Origin: Malachius bipustulatus
Lineage: Eukaryota; Arthropoda; Insecta; Coleoptera; Melyridae
NCBI GenBank assembly: GCA_910589415.1
Contig: OU342634.1
Coordinates: forward strand, 2,170,001-2,234,000
DNA: 64,000 bases
Direction of reading: 5' to 3'
The position numbers and the translations under genes are program-made. The notes beneath the pieces are model-generated. The model saw only the letters and a program-made list of their open reading frames with translations. It had not been told where the DNA came from and made no database searches. The first letter of the stretch is position 1. Each line of letters starts with the position of its first letter. Positions 10,975 to 22,499 of this stretch are shown here, piece by piece.

Positions 10975-11772
10975 ATGGCGTTTCAGGGGTTAAAATTATC
11001 CGGAGTTAAAACGACCCCCCATTCGGATCTCCGGGCGGGGGCTAACCCAGGGGCACATTCATTCAGGAGAAAGAATAATAACACCTCCAGACTGGAAAAA
11101 TTTATAGTCGACTTTTCTAATATTAGAGGTCTCAACAGGAATATCAATTCAGTACACCAACATCTTCAGGCAAATAAACCTCACATTCTAGCACTGTGCG
11201 AAACAAAAGTCCAAGCGTCGTAAAGCACAGTTAATTATCTTTAACCAGGATATGACTTTCATTCCCGATTTAGACGTAACTTCGGAATTGGCATTTTTGT
11301 CAGAAGTCACCTCTCCTGCCAACGTGAGGAAGTCTTTGAGCCCCATGACTTTGACGCCATGTGGCTTAGGATAACAGACCGACAAACGACGACATTTATC
11401 TGTTGTTTATACCGACCACCCAGCGATACACAGTATAGGACACTTTTTTGTCCCTGACAAAGACTGTGGACTCTAAACTACCCTAAAGCCGAGATATCCA
11501 TCTTGGGTGATTTTAATGTACATAACATCAACTGGCTTAAATACTCAAACTTCACTGATGACGAAGGCCGTGAAGCGGAATCGTTTGCGATCAGCTGTGG
11601 TTTTACCCAGCTCGTTGATGAACCAACCCGCATTCCCGATCGCGAGGGAGAATTCGCTAGCCTGTTGGATCTGTTTTCGACCACGAACCCTCAAACTCAG
11701 ACCACAAACTCGTCTCAACATCTTGTGTCCTACCAATTGTTAGTATTAAAGAAGCAACTAAACCGCGTATAG
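10975..11772 (+). pseudogene. LINE endonuclease (APE) domain
   Basis: The frame begins MAFQGLKLSG at 10975 and reaches the endonuclease start FIVDFSNIRGLNRNINSVHQ. It hits a stop near 11221, then resumes in other frames as LWLRITDRQTTTFICCLYRPP-type sequence and GDFNVHNINWLKYS at 11503-11535. It then reads DEPTRIPDREGEFASLLDLF. GDFN and the PTR..D...LDL motif are hallmarks of exonuclease-endonuclease-phosphatase LINE nucleases, which nick target DNA to prime reverse transcription. At least two frame breaks are visible. The terminal SDH motif is degraded. Confidence 0.8.
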
Positions 11773-11789
11773 TCTGGCACTATAGATCT

Positions 11790-13260
11790 GCTAAATGGGA
11801 AAAACTCAGGGAATATTATCGAGATTTTCCATGGAGGAGTGTTTGTTTCGGATCTGATGATCCATCTGTTTGTGCTGGGGAAGTTGGTCAAGTCATCCTG
11901 ACGGGCATGGAAGCCTACATTCCCTTTTCAAAAAAACAGCCCACAAACAGCAAACCTTTGTTCAACAAAAGATGCAAGGAAGCTTTCGCCTTCAACCAAC
12001 TAGCTTTTCGCCAATGTCAAGAGAGCCCCGACGGCATAAGCCACCACAATTTCATCCTTGCTCGAAACAGATGCAAAGAAATAATAGATCAAACCAAGGA
12101 AACTCATAACCAAAGAATTAGGAACAAACTTCTCTCCTGCCCTAACGATTCAAAATCTTTTTGGTCGGTAACTAAGGCAGTCAGCCAGAACTTCACCAGA
12201 TCCACGATTCCACCACTTACACGGACAGACGGGACTATCGCATCTACGGCTACTGAGAAGGCGAACTTGTTGGCGGGAGTCTTTTCTTCATACTCTTCCG
12301 TCGACTTTCGGGAAAGAACTCCGCCAATGATCCTTTCCGTGAAGTCTAAAATGTCAGACATTGTTTTCCGACAGCGTGTCATAAAGCGCATTATGTTAGC
12401 CTTAGACCCAAATAAAGCTTCTGGGCCCGATGACGTACCGGTTATCGTACTTAAAAAATGCGCCACTGAGCTGTCATCTGTTTTCTGTCGACTATTCAAT
12501 CTGTCGTATAAAAAGGGAATATTTCCTTCCTGCTGGAAATGTGCACGAATCCAACCTATTCCCAAGAAAGGCAAAAAAACTATACCAAATAACTATCGAC
12601 CTGGTACTGCTTTCAGTAATATCCAAGATTATGGAAAAAGCTATTAACCAACATCTTTTAAAGTACTTGGAAGGAGCTAATATAATCAGCGACCGTCAAT
12701 ACGGATTCCGCAAACAGAGGTCACCTGGTGACCTCCTCACCTACGTTTCGACCGTGTCTGGCATGATAGACTGTTCGCAAAACTGCAGGCTTATGACATG
12801 CCCGAGAAATTCTGCTTGTGCCTTGCGAGTTATCGCAGAGATCGTTCATTACAGGCGGCAGTCGATGGAGTTCTTTCGGAGACTTTTTACATCAATACCG
12901 CTGTGCCTCAGGGATCCATTTTATCTCCGACTCTCTTTCTAGTATTTATAAACGACTTGCTTGAAACAACAAAAAATCCAATATACAGTTTTGCCGACGA
13001 CAGTACACTCATATCTTCTCATACGTTAGATGCGCGAACATCTGCCGTTGACGCGCAGACTCGCAGGAAGCAAGAAGTTGCCATACTTAACAATGACATT
13101 CTAGCTTGGGGCAATAGACACCAAGTTCAATTTAATGCTGCAAAAACCCAAGCAACCATCTTCTTCAAAAAGACCAACGTTTTGGAGCCGGATAATATGG
13201 TGATGGCGGGATACTCTCTTATCCAGCGTCATCTCTTCGTTTACTTGGAGTGAGCCTCGG
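11790..13260 (+). pseudogene. LINE reverse transcriptase, frameshifted
   Basis: The longest open piece (11907-12647, 246 codons) runs from a thumb-side linker (NKRCKEAFAFNQLAF) to the RT fingers (LDPNKASGPDDVPVIVLKKC, CWKCARIQPIPKKG, NNYRP). The palm continues in other frames: IMEKAINQHLLKYL and YGFRKQRSPGDLLTYVS to about 12760, then AVPQGSILSPTLFLVFINDLL and the catalytic FADDSTLISS at about 12980-13015. Two shifts, near 12620 and near 12790, separate these. The catalytic DD is intact in FADD. Order and spacing match the RT of APE-type LINEs. The copy cannot make a full protein. Confidence 0.85.
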
Positions 13261-13788
13261 AGCGAACATGTCTTGGCATGATCAAGTGCTTCTCAAAATT
13301 TGGAACACTCTTCCGCACGAAGAAATTTTATACACCACAACAGCTTCTCCTCTTATACAAAGCCCAAATCCGACCATCCTTGGAGTACTGCTCACATGTT
13401 TGGAGCTCAGCTCCTAAACATACGCTGAGACTACTCGACTCTATCCATAAAAGAGCCATACACTTGATTTGGGACCCAGATTTGATAAAAAATTTAGACA
13501 CTATCGAACATCGAAGAAGAGTAGCTGACCTGAGTCTGTTTTCGCTTGATCCCACCTAGAACAAGACCGGGTAGAAATACACGTCGAGCCGCAGACGCTC
13601 ATCCGTATCAGGTTCAGCTCGTAACACCTCATACCACCCTATTTCAGACTGACTTCTTTTATATATAGAACCCCATCACTTTGGAATAGCATACCAAAGG
13701 GCGTGTTTCCCGAAGTATACAACCTGCAGCGATTCAAGGCCAACTTGAATCAACATCTCCGCTGCATGTGCATTTTCAATAAAAAAAA
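13261..13788 (+). pseudogene. LINE ORF C-terminal tail and poly-A end
   Basis: The piece at 13278-13559 reads FGTLFRTKKFYTPQQLLLLY, RPSLEYCSHVWSSA and RLLDSIHKRAIHL. After another frame break, the stretch before 13760 reads SLWNSIPKGVFPEVYNLQRF, the conserved end of this LINE group. A poly-A tract of about ten A's closes the element at 13778-13788. The same tail is found in the fragments at 23205-23371 (minus) and 26720-26870 (plus). Confidence 0.82.
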
Positions 13789-14175
13789 AATGTTAACGGG
13801 ATTCCTAACAGGTCATTGCAAGCTCAATGAATACCTGAGGAAACTTGGCATAAAAAAGATGGCGTTTGCAAATTCTGCAGGGAAGAAAACGAGGCACTCG
13901 TCACCTATTGACGAACTGCGGAGCACTAGAACGCGAGAGAAGAAATGTTCTGGGACAACGCCAGCTCAACGGGGGGTTCTACCCAGCCTCGACCCACTTC
14001 AAATCCTGAAATTCCTAAGGGAAACAGAATTGGAGAGGCTGCTACAATGAACAATGAAGGGAATACACACGAGAGAAGCAGAGTAGGGGGGGGGGGGCAC
14101 AATAGATGTTAATAGATCGCAGCGCATCTGAACTATCAATATCAATATCAATAGTTGGAGTATTGTAGAGGGAAT
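13789..14175 (+). pseudogene. Outer LINE, C-terminus and 3' tail after the insertion
   Basis: MLTGFLTGHCKLNEYLRKLG at 13789-13848 is the classic motif following RNase H in R1/Jockey-group LINEs. It continues in frame exactly where the 9860-10691 fragment breaks off. The frame runs to 14050 (QILKFLRETELERLLQ). A G-rich tract near 14087 and a short ATCAAT microsatellite near 14138-14152 follow, plausibly the 3' tail. The expected cysteine-rich segment is eroded. Confidence 0.8.
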
Positions 14176-14845
14176 TTCCATTTATTGATGTCACTTGATT
14201 ATTTTTACACCTACTAACTATTTTTGAAGATATGATAGTGGATTTGAAGGTATTCAACTTTTGTTTTCTCGATGGACGCCATTTCGGATTAGTATCTACA
14301 GCAAATTATTGTGTGTCGAAAGTGTGTCGAACAAAAATAATATTAGATAGTAAACGTGACAAAAATAAAGTGATGAATATGAGGTCACCATAATTAAATA
14401 AGTCCAAAATTCCCGCACTCCATTTATTTTTTGGTTCCCTTCATTCACCTGGGAGCAACGGAACTTATATGGTTGGTTTTTTGGATCTCTGAGGTAGCTC
14501 GGGTTGTGATGCCTGAACTGCAATACAACTTGGAGAAATGTTCACAACTTTAAAAAGTACATCATCAATAAATCCTACTTCCACGTCCATGCCATCTCCG
14601 GTCAATGTGTGCATTACATAGCTAACGGAAGAGGGTGAAGACGGGTTTCCGGCGCCTTAAAACTGGAACTTATCGACTAAGGGAATAAACCCTGAAAGAA
14701 AAATACTGGTCCTCCGAGATGGGGAGTGCGCTACAGCCTGTCGTCCTGTACGTGAAAAAAACAGAAGGCTATACGAATCGAATATTATTGCCTCTGAATC
14801 TTACAATAATTACGACTCATGATATATACGGAATAACGACATTAA
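14176..14845. other. Intergenic DNA, nothing recognised
   Basis: No element ends or coding motifs were found. Minor open frames show no recognisable product. Confidence 0.45.
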
Positions 14846-16230
14846 ATTAACAACCTGGAATCTACTAATTTGGTACAAACCGGGAATTGCAACAAGAGTA
14901 ATCAAGAACCTAGAAAGATACAAAATTGATATTACCGCCATTCAAGAGATCAGATGGAAGGAAATAGTATTCTACTCCATAATATCTTTAATATTTAAAT
15001 TCAAACTGACAGATCACCGGAATGGAATTTGAATAACTAAAATTATTACAAGATTATTTTAGTAAATGAGCTCAGACGTGACTGCAATAGCCATCTCTCT
15101 CTTCCAAAGCAAAATTTAATGAAATATTTATTAGATCACATGATATATCTCGAAAGCCCACAGATAAAAATAAAGCGAACTACAACCAAGCACGTAACAC
15201 TGCCCCAAAGTTACCTACTCAAGAAAAAAGTAAACGCTACCAAGAAGAGAGAATGAAAGGAGGATAGAAAAAACCCACGGTGATGGCCAGACAAGGAAAT
15301 TTTACAAAGAACTTGTAAAAGACAACGAAAGACAATATGATGAAAAATTCAAGATTTCTGAGTGGATATATGGGCGAACTCATAACCGCCGAGGATGAAA
15401 TTGTTGACAGGTGAAGGAACTTCTTCTGTCAACTCCTTAATAAAGATTACAGCATAGAAGAAATGTCGGAAATTAGATTCTACACTCCATAAACCACCAT
15501 CGCCAGAAGAAATAAAACAGCCATTAGCTCCTTGAAAAATCGCAAGTCCCCGGGACACGATGAAATCAACTAAGAGTTGATACAGAGGAGGTGACGTCTT
15601 ACATCAAAAGATCCACGAGGTGGTAGAGAAAGTGCCAGAGGAATGAGATGAGAGCGTGATTCTTCCTATACATAAAAAGGGGACAAACAATTATTATGTG
15701 TATAAATTACAGAGAAATATCCGTGCCTAATTCTTAAGGTGTTATCAATGATCTTTCTAAGAAGATTGACGCCTTACAGTGAGGAAATTTTGAGACTACC
15801 AGGCGTACAATTCAGTTAATCGAGAGCTTCTTTGGAAATGGGCACACCCCGTAAAATTACCAACTTGGCGTGGCTGTATGTAAATAATTCCTCAGCAAGA
15901 GTAAGAATCGGCAACAAGATGTCAGAGGCCTTTAAAATACACTCGAGCCTTAGACATGGTGATTCTGTATTCCCTCTACTTTTGAACTTAGCCCTGGAAT
16001 TATGCTATCAGGGATGTCACGCTCAAATTAACAACAGGCTTCACTGCGGAAGGTACGAAGCTTATGTTATTAGCGTTTCGGATGATGTAGACACAGTAGC
16101 CCATTCCATCAGAGGTGCTAAAGATATATTTCTCTTTAAAAAAACTCCACAACGAATAGGAGCAAACATAAATTAAAGCTTTGTCGAGGTGACTTGTGGC
16201 TTGTGTCTTCGGTGATGCATCCAAAATTTT
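14846..16230 (+). pseudogene. Decayed RTE-type LINE (endonuclease and RT traces)
   Basis: Broken-frame translation shows an endonuclease start TWNLLIWYKPG...RYKIDITAIQEIRWKE near 14870-14965. Reverse transcriptase traces follow: LKNRKSPGHDEIN near 15530-15570, SLRHGDSVFPLLLNLALEL near 15945-16000, and a decayed active-site block, VSDDVDTVAHSIRGAKDIF, near 16075-16130. TWN...LQEIRW and RQGD-type motifs are characteristic of RTE-group LINEs. The active-site YADD is now SDD in a shifted context. Stops and indels are frequent. A 48-bp stretch at 15064-15112 matches part of the small MITE at 51899-52042, an insertion inside this remnant. Confidence 0.75.
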
Positions 16231-17937
16231 GACGCTGACGCCTTCTGAATTTTGTCACCTTGGGCTATCCTGTGATCCCCCCCCCCACATTCCTCACTAA
16301 ATCCACCACAGCTTATCAGTATGAAAAGATCTGCAGCAAGGAAAACGAAACCAGCCAAAGAACACATGACCGTCATCATAACCCTGATTGATATCTTATA
16401 TCATATCAAGTAGGTAAGTAGCTGGATCGGGCATGAAACAGACAGGGATGTGACACCAACACCAAAAGTCATGAATTGGAAACGAACAAAATAACGAAAT
16501 GAAAAGATCGTTAGATTATATTTAAAACGAGCTGTTAAGAGCAATTAATTAATTTGTAAGTATCTCAGCAGAAGTCGAAGTTGGTGTTTTGTTTTGAGGA
16601 AAATCCTGAGAGCAATTTTTGTTTCTCGCGGGACACCTTTTGACACAAAATTTAACACAAAACACCAACGGAATTATTCAGGGTGGATAGTTTTCAAAAA
16701 GACAATCAATATTTTGAAATCGTAATTGATTCCGGGCTTTTGTGCCGTGGTCCACGGAGATTTTCTCCGAACGATTCGTCTTTAGCTGCGGTAGACATTA
16801 TCAGCGGTTACGTGTGCACAAGCGATCTGGTGACCTCATACCCCTCCACTAGCTATCTCCACCATGACAGCGACCTATATCTTTTAAACGAAACTTAATT
16901 TTCAGGTGAAATATTTTTCCAGCTTATATTTATTGAAGAGCCTAGCTCTTTAAATTTGGGCCTGTATTTCTGGAACACCTTGTATATGTATACTTATGTA
17001 GATATACCCTATAAGTATAGCTAAATCGTCAACTTTAAGAGACAAAAAAACAAAAACTATTCAGTAGGTAAGTAAAGCATGCAAGAAATGAATCATTTTC
17101 CGTTCCCTGCTTTTACGTCTCGATGAGTTTCCATTTTGGCGACCTTATATCGTTTGGTGGTTGTGCAAGGAATTTCAATTGATTCGTCATTCATTGTTGT
17201 GTAAACATTGATCTCGACATTGATATTATTAGGCTTCACAATCACGTCGCGACAATACTAATACACTGAAGCTACGTCATCGTTATTTCCAGCAAAGCCT
17301 GCAATTTGGGATACACGAAGAATATCCTGAAGACATCACCAGAACTATGTTACCTACCTATGTTTTATTATACTCGTACACATAAACAATAGTGACACAT
17401 TTTGCTATATAAAATGTCTCAGAGATGAAATAAAATAATAATATGCAGCAGATTCCCTGGGCCAAAATAAATCAAAAACTCCTATTCCTAATAACTGTAT
17501 GTCCCAACTCATCCCAACTTTGATATGTCCTAAAAAGCATCCTATTCCAGAGAAAGGGTGTTAAACTATTATAAAAAAAAACTTTATTTAGTTTTTTAAG
17601 GTATTTTTATGCCATTTAGTACAGAAAACATAATTAGGTCAAGATACAATATGTAAAAAATTCAGAAACTAAAATGTCTACTAGTGGCGTCCCACCCTTC
17701 TACCCCATCTTCTAACCCTCCCTTCTACCCTCCCATGTGTTCTATCCCACAATTTTGAAACAATTTTCCAGTTCTACGTTCAATTTAGGAAGCAAGATTA
17801 CTGTTGCAAAATTTTCATTGGAAGCTTCGTTTTCGAGATATTGGGATTAATGAAGATTAGAATATTTTTTTTTTTTTTAGCAGACAACTATTAACTAACC
17901 ATACCTAATGCTAATTGGGGGTAGAGCGTAGAGCATA
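16231..17937. other. Intergenic DNA with one dispersed repeat
   Basis: No gene is seen. Positions 16741-16810 are about 86% identical by eye to 27141-27210 (described separately). Poly-C runs occur near 16276. Open frames are short and unrecognised. Confidence 0.5.
16738..16814 (-). repeat. Copy 1 of hammerhead-core-like dispersed repeat (decayed)
   Basis: This copy aligns without gaps to 27141-27210, with ten differences in 70 bases by my count. On the minus strand the core positions read CTGATAA and GAAT instead of CTGACGA and GAAA. The flanking GTCT/AGAC stem is kept. It is probably an older copy of the same mobile repeat. Confidence 0.6.
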
Positions 17938-18637
17938 TACCGGGTAATCCATCTTAATGTATTTTCGGATTGGGGAGGGGGAACATTCTCCGAACAAAAT
18001 TTCAGGGGGCAGAAGTTGCTTGTTTTTGAGGGGGACATCGTTTGCACACAAAAACCACCCCCACCCCCTGTAAATTTCATTTTTTTTCGCCCTCATCCCT
18101 TGAACATGGATGACAAAAACGGCATTCTCGAGACTTTTATTAATTTTTCATGACTCGACAATTGCTTGGAGAAAAAATTGCAGGGCAGAAGTTGTTTGGT
18201 TTTAAGGGGAACATCATCGTTTGCACACAAGAACCACATCCCACCACCCACCCCCGGCATAGGGGTGGGGGTGACTTTGACGATTTAAATAGGAACCCCC
18301 ATTTGTTATTGCGGGTTACGATTCAGCGTGGAGAAAAACAAACTTCTGTATGAATTTTTTTTTGCAATCTCGACCTCATTCCCTAAACATGGAAGACAAA
18401 AACGGCTTTTTTTAATAAAAATAATCACACAAACGTTTGTTTTTCTCCACGCTGAATCATAACCCGCAATAAAAAATTGGGGTTCCTATTTAAATCGTCA
18501 AAGTCACCACCCCTGTATGGGGGTCGGGGTGGGGGGGTCCTCCTCAAAACCAAACAACTTTTGTTTCAAACTTTTGTTCGGAGAATGTTGCCCCTCCCCA
18601 ATAATTCCGAAAATAGATTAAGATGGATCACCAGGTA
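17938..18637. mobile_element. Foldback element with TACCGGGTAATCC ends
   Basis: Left end TACCGGGTAATCCATCTTAA is matched by right end TTAAGATGGATCACCAGGTA. Internal arms are also inverted: the block around 18262-18352 (GACGATTTAAATAGGAACC) is the complement of 18426-18517. A direct repeat, AACATGGA(T/A)GACAAAAACGGC, occurs near 18105 and 18386. It is non-coding and palindromic, of the same architecture as the other foldbacks but with a different terminus. Confidence 0.75.
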
Positions 18638-18959
18638 TAATAGGTACCTCTATATTGCTAGCGCCCGGAAGTGGAAGTGTCACGGACACATTGGGACAGC
18701 AAACGACTATCTCTATCTATATTTTAGGGTACCTCGACCCGTTGTGCACAAGCGTCACGAGTCAGGTGGTGGAATTTGATTGCTTGTAGGCGTTTTCAAA
18801 TCTCGGACATGCGCGTAGGACTTGAGGTACATTGCACCGTCGAATCCCCCCCCCCCACTAGCAGTAGTTGTATTAAATATATGGGGTAGAGACAATTAAT
18901 TTTTTTTTTTAACACAATATTAGGTAACAAGCAGTGTTTTTTTTTAATAAGAAAATTAC

Positions 18960-19262
18960 TAAAGGTGTTCAAAGTGGTTTCCGTGACAGTTCATGCGGTT
19001 CAATACGATGGTCAATCATGGGGGTTGATGAGAATCAAAATATGCCTGACTGCTTGCAAATTTGTTTGGAAGCTGCTACAACTACTCGCTTCCAAAGATG
19101 ATCTTCCGTTTGGATGTCTGTTTTGTAAACTTCGTTTTTAATAGACTTAATAAACGCGCTTCATAAATAGAAAGCTAACTCATTCAGATCCAGAGAACTT
19201 GCTTGCCAATGTATTGATTTCTTCGAAACGCTAGTGGGACGCCATCCAGTAAATTCTGTGAT
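18960..19262 (-). pseudogene. Tc1/mariner transposase C-terminal remnant
   Basis: On the minus strand the translation gives HWQASSLDLNELAFYL, corresponding to the WP.RSPDL..LDF.LWG motif of mariner-type transposases. KNEVYKTDIQTEDHLWKRVV follows, then a decayed ...HFE-like end. This is the C-terminal third of a DDE/D transposase, including the region around the third catalytic residue. A stop (L* in place of LWG) and later frame breaks show it is dead. No terminal repeats were identified. Confidence 0.7.
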
Positions 19263-19875
19263 TTGGAGATTATTGTTATAAGTTATAGTTGTGTAGGGGA
19301 GTAAAGAATTTTGTAAGATTTTTTATTTGGGAAATATTAAAGTATAAAATTGTGACAATACCTAGAAACCAAATTATTCTGGGAGATTGAAATTCCCATT
19401 GTTAACAGTGGGTATTTTACAAGAAGTGGATAAAGTTATTGGTGGAACTATCATGAGCCAGTCATATTTGATGGAATGATGACAGCAGCATGCTTTATCA
19501 AAGTTAATTTTTGACTTTAACAGCTAACTAGATCTACTCAAAATAATTCAAAATATCCGAATCTTCATTAACACCAATATCTCAAATTTAAGGGCATATT
19601 CCCGAACAAATTTTGAGTAGAAAATAAAAACTAAAAATAAAACCTTTATATCTCTTGATATCTTTTGTATCTTTATATCGTTTTCAAAAAATAAAATTAA
19701 AGTCACTTCAACGCATGTCGTAAAATTGATTTTAATTTGTTGGCATGCCTTGTAGGAGCAATTAAAAGATGTTGACTTACCCAATCTGGCTCCTGTTTTA
19801 CGTTTTACTCGCAGGAAGATTGTCCTCGATCTGATGCACTGGAAAATATAATGAACGATGATATATCTGTGTAGG
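19263..19875. other. Intergenic DNA, nothing recognised
   Basis: AT-rich sequence without recognisable features. The 78-codon minus-strand frame at 19548-19784 has no known motif. Confidence 0.45.
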
Positions 19876-20859
19876 TACAGGGTGTCTCATATAACATGTC
19901 CTTGTATGTTATTAAAGAACATGAGGGTAATACGAATTTTTTTTCGAATTAATATTTTTTCTTACAATAATAATGAGATCACTAAGTAACTTTTTTAAAT
20001 ACGAAAATATATTTCTAAATCATCAAAAATGTCCTATGGATCCTCGACCTCATGTTTCGAATTTATTGGTCCTCTTCAGTGAAAAATAATAGCTCAACTT
20101 TGGAGCACCATATACAGGGTGATTCAAAATTCAGTGCAAAGATTTTAAGGGCGTATTTACCAGCCAAAAATAATAAAAAAAAGTTCATATAATCGTATGT
20201 CCTAACTTGCTTCCTTTTCTAAATACAGGTGTAAAATTTTGAAAAAAAATCGATTTTTTTTAACTTATAGGTAAAATTATGGTACGCGACTGCTCTTTTG
20301 ACAATTTATATTTTTTTTTAGATTAAGCGGTTATAATGTAACTTTCTTGCCTCCTGAGTTTTACTCGTATCTAGCTTTGTTTCCAAGAAAAAAATCAAAA
20401 TCTGAGCCAGCCCTATTAAAACAAGTAATAAATTCACATCGATTATTGAGATTCATTTAATCAGTCTACCAAATTTTATTTAAATCGACTGAAAGGTTTT
20501 TGAGTAATTAATAAAAAATCGATTTTTTTTCAAAATTTTACACCCTGTAAAATAATCCTGTAAAAAAAAACGAAGCAAGTTTTATACGATTATATGAAAA
20601 AATTTACTTACTTTTGGCTGAGAAATACGCCCTTAAAATCTTTGCACTGAATTTTGAATCACCCTGTATAGTGTGTCTACGTAAGTTGGAATCATATGGA
20701 AAACTTTTTTATTATCCATTTTAGAAAAAAAAGTAATTCTTCATAAAAAGTTGTGCATGGTCTAAAACCAAAAATGAATTACCACCTCAAATTTTTGGAA
20801 TCGTATACGAGGTATGTCCAGGTAATAAAGTTCAGAGACAAGTTATGTGACACCCTGTA
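19876..20859. mobile_element. TACAGGGTGTC-ended element interrupted by a foldback
   Basis: The left end TACAGGGTGTCTCATATAAC and the right end GTTATGTGACACCCTGTA are imperfect inverted repeats of about 25 bp. Internal sequence between them is not palindromic except for an inserted foldback at 20113-20668. TA flanks suggest a Tc1/mariner-type MITE. It appears to lie in an intron of the PDZ-protein gene. Confidence 0.6.
20113..20668. mobile_element. Foldback MITE, TACAGGGTGATTCAAAATTC family
   Basis: Ends are TACAGGGTGATTCAAAATTC and GAATTTTGAATCACCCTGTA, with arms over 100 bp inverted. The arms and the central block (GGTACGCGACTGCTCTTTTG ...) are shared with the larger copy at 34422-35219. 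It is nested in the 19876-20859 element. Confidence 0.85.
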
Positions 20860-20914
20860 AGTACTTGTGTAAAATAATTTGATATAGTGAATTTTATTCA
20901 ATGGGAGGGCTAAC

Positions 20915-21176
20915 CTGATGTATGTGAGATATGCATTCTGTATGGGTAGCATCTTCCAAGTTCTTCCCATTTACCTCTAAGATTTCGTCGGCGACTTCAA
21001 GGTTCTCCTTGTCGGCCGGTGATCCTGAAACAGGATAATGTGAAACATCTTCACAACATATTTGATAGTGTAAATATAATTTTACCATAAAGTTTCATCT
21101 TTTTATCCTTCGTCTCCAAAAGGATTATAACGTATCCTCCTAAGTCAACCATGATTTACTTTTTCGAATGGAAGAT
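20915..21176 (-). CDS. PDZ-domain protein, two exons (host gene, partial)
   Basis: Minus strand. The first exon (21176-21086) follows an acceptor-like CTCTTTTTTCAG. It contains a start ATG at 21152-21150 and reads MVDLGGYVIILLETKDKK, then ends at a GT donor (TATG|GTAAAA). A 61-bp intron ends in TTTCAG. The second exon (21024-20915, 110 bp) reads GSPADKENLEVADEILEVNG...THTECISHIHQ and ends at a GT donor. SPAD...L.V.DEILEVNG is the alpha-A/beta-4 signature of PDZ peptide-binding domains. Exon phases join exactly (1+2 nt forming Gly). The GLGF loop and beta-2/beta-3 strands are absent from the joined product. A missing exon, an unusual isoform or a decayed copy is therefore possible. Downstream exons would lie below 20.9 kb and were not found. 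Confidence 0.65.
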
Positions 21177-21596
21177 CTGAAAAAAGAGATTTTTACCATT
21201 TTAAGTAAGTAGGTATATTGTCATGTTTTTTAAATTGTTATTTAAACTTCAGAGATGATAAATTAATATGAAATCGGTGTTTTTGGAATGAATTTAGAAA
21301 ACACACTCCTATTACCATTCTAACAATTTATTTTGTTTTGCGAGTAAAAATATTTTCTTTGATAAACAAACCAAAAAAAAAACGAGTTTGGAAAGTAAAT
21401 TCCTGTCAGTTATTTAAATTCGTTAGTTCTTTGTTTTTATAAAGTGCAGAATGGGCAACTAAGAATGAACGCTGGTCATATCTCAGGAATTAATCGTCGG
21501 ACAGGTTGGGGAAAAATATTAATATGAAAGTGCGGTTCTCAAAAATCACTGGAAAATAGTTTAGAGCTTTTTAAAATTATCGCTAGGGGAGGTAAA

Positions 21597-22482
21597 TACA
21601 GGGTTATTTACGGTATACGCCACGGAAGATTATGGCCGTGTCTCTGGATTTTAGGATCTTTTTATTTTTGGAGTGGATAGAGACCCGGCAGAGGTACGTT
21701 TTAAAATTATATTCATAATGTACAGGTGTCCCAAAAGCATTTAACATACCAAAGTTATGTTTTTTTAAATGGAATTCTCCTATGTTATTGCATTTTTAGA
21801 TTGTCTGAGAAGAAAAAATAAGATTGGTTTTTACAGTTGGTGTTTAAATTCAGAAGTTTTTGAGTTATAAACAAGTGAAAATCGTCATTTTTCAAGTTCA
21901 TGGTCCTGTACAACGAAAACGGCTGAAGATAGAGAAAAACGGCTTACATGTCCCTATTTTAACTTTTCATGTACTATCCTATGGTATAGAAACATTTGTA
22001 CTTTCTTTGATTTATTTATTTGTCGACGCGTGGAGAAATCTCAGAATTTTTCAATTTTTTTATCACCCTGTATAAACATTTCATCTACATCATTGGATAG
22101 TACCTACATGAAAAGTTAAAATTGGGACATGTAAGCCGTTTTTCTCTATCTTGAGCCGTTTCCCTTGTACAGGGCCTTGAACTTGAAAAATGACGATTTT
22201 CACTTGTTTATAACTCACAAACTTCTGAATTTAAACACCAACTGTAAAATCCAGTCTTATTTTCTCTTCTCAGACAATCTAAAAATGCAATAACATAGGA
22301 GCATTCCATTAAAAAAAACATAACTTTGATATGTTTAATGCTTTTGGGACATCCTGTACATTATGAATGTAATTTTAAAATGTACCTCTGCCGGGTCTCT
22401 ATCCACTCCAAAAATAAAAAGATCCTAAAATCCAGAGACACGGCCTTAAACTTCCGTGGCGTATACCGTGAATAACCCTGTA
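21597..22482. mobile_element. Foldback element nested around another foldback
   Basis: The outer ends TACAGGGTTATTTACGGTAT and ATACCGTGAATAACCCTGTA pair. The outer arms (about 120 bp, sharing the block CCGGCAGAGGTAC / GTACCTCTGCCGG) flank a second palindrome at 21721-22358. The whole 886 bp is an almost continuous hairpin with a short centre near 22030-22070. It is non-coding: the 71-codon frame at 21860 is part of an arm. Confidence 0.85.
21721..22358. mobile_element. Inner foldback, TACAGGTGTCCCAAAAGC ends
   Basis: TACAGGTGTCCCAAAAGCAT at the left is complementary to ATGCTTTTGGGACATCCTGTA-type sequence at the right. Arms extend some 300 bp to near the centre. It sits symmetrically inside the 21597-22482 palindrome. 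This could be an insertion into the centre of that element or an ancestral composite. Confidence 0.75.
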
Positions 22483-22499
22483 TAGTCAAGCCAGAATAG

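Larger units (their letters stand above)
10691..13788 (+). mobile_element. Inserted LINE (APE-RT type), about 3.1 kb, decayed
   Basis: The element begins with a hairpin-rich GC segment and ends in an A-rich tail (AATAAAAAAAAAA) at about 13778-13788. Inside are an apurinic-type endonuclease (NIRGLNRNINSVHQHLQ, GDFNVHNINWL), a reverse transcriptase (KKASGPDD-like ASGPDDVPV, YGFRKQRS, AVPQGSILSP, FADDSTL) and the conserved C-terminal tail (LEYCSHVW, LLDSIHKRA, LWNSIPKG). It interrupts the RNase H frame of an older LINE. At least four frame changes inactivate it. Clade placement (CR1/Jockey-like) is uncertain. Three further fragments of the same family lie at 23205-26870. Confidence 0.88.

Noticed and set aside
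14138..14155. Telomere-like or functional microsatellite
   Set aside because: ATCAAT units at a LINE 3' end are typical tail repeats; no TTAGG arrays are present.
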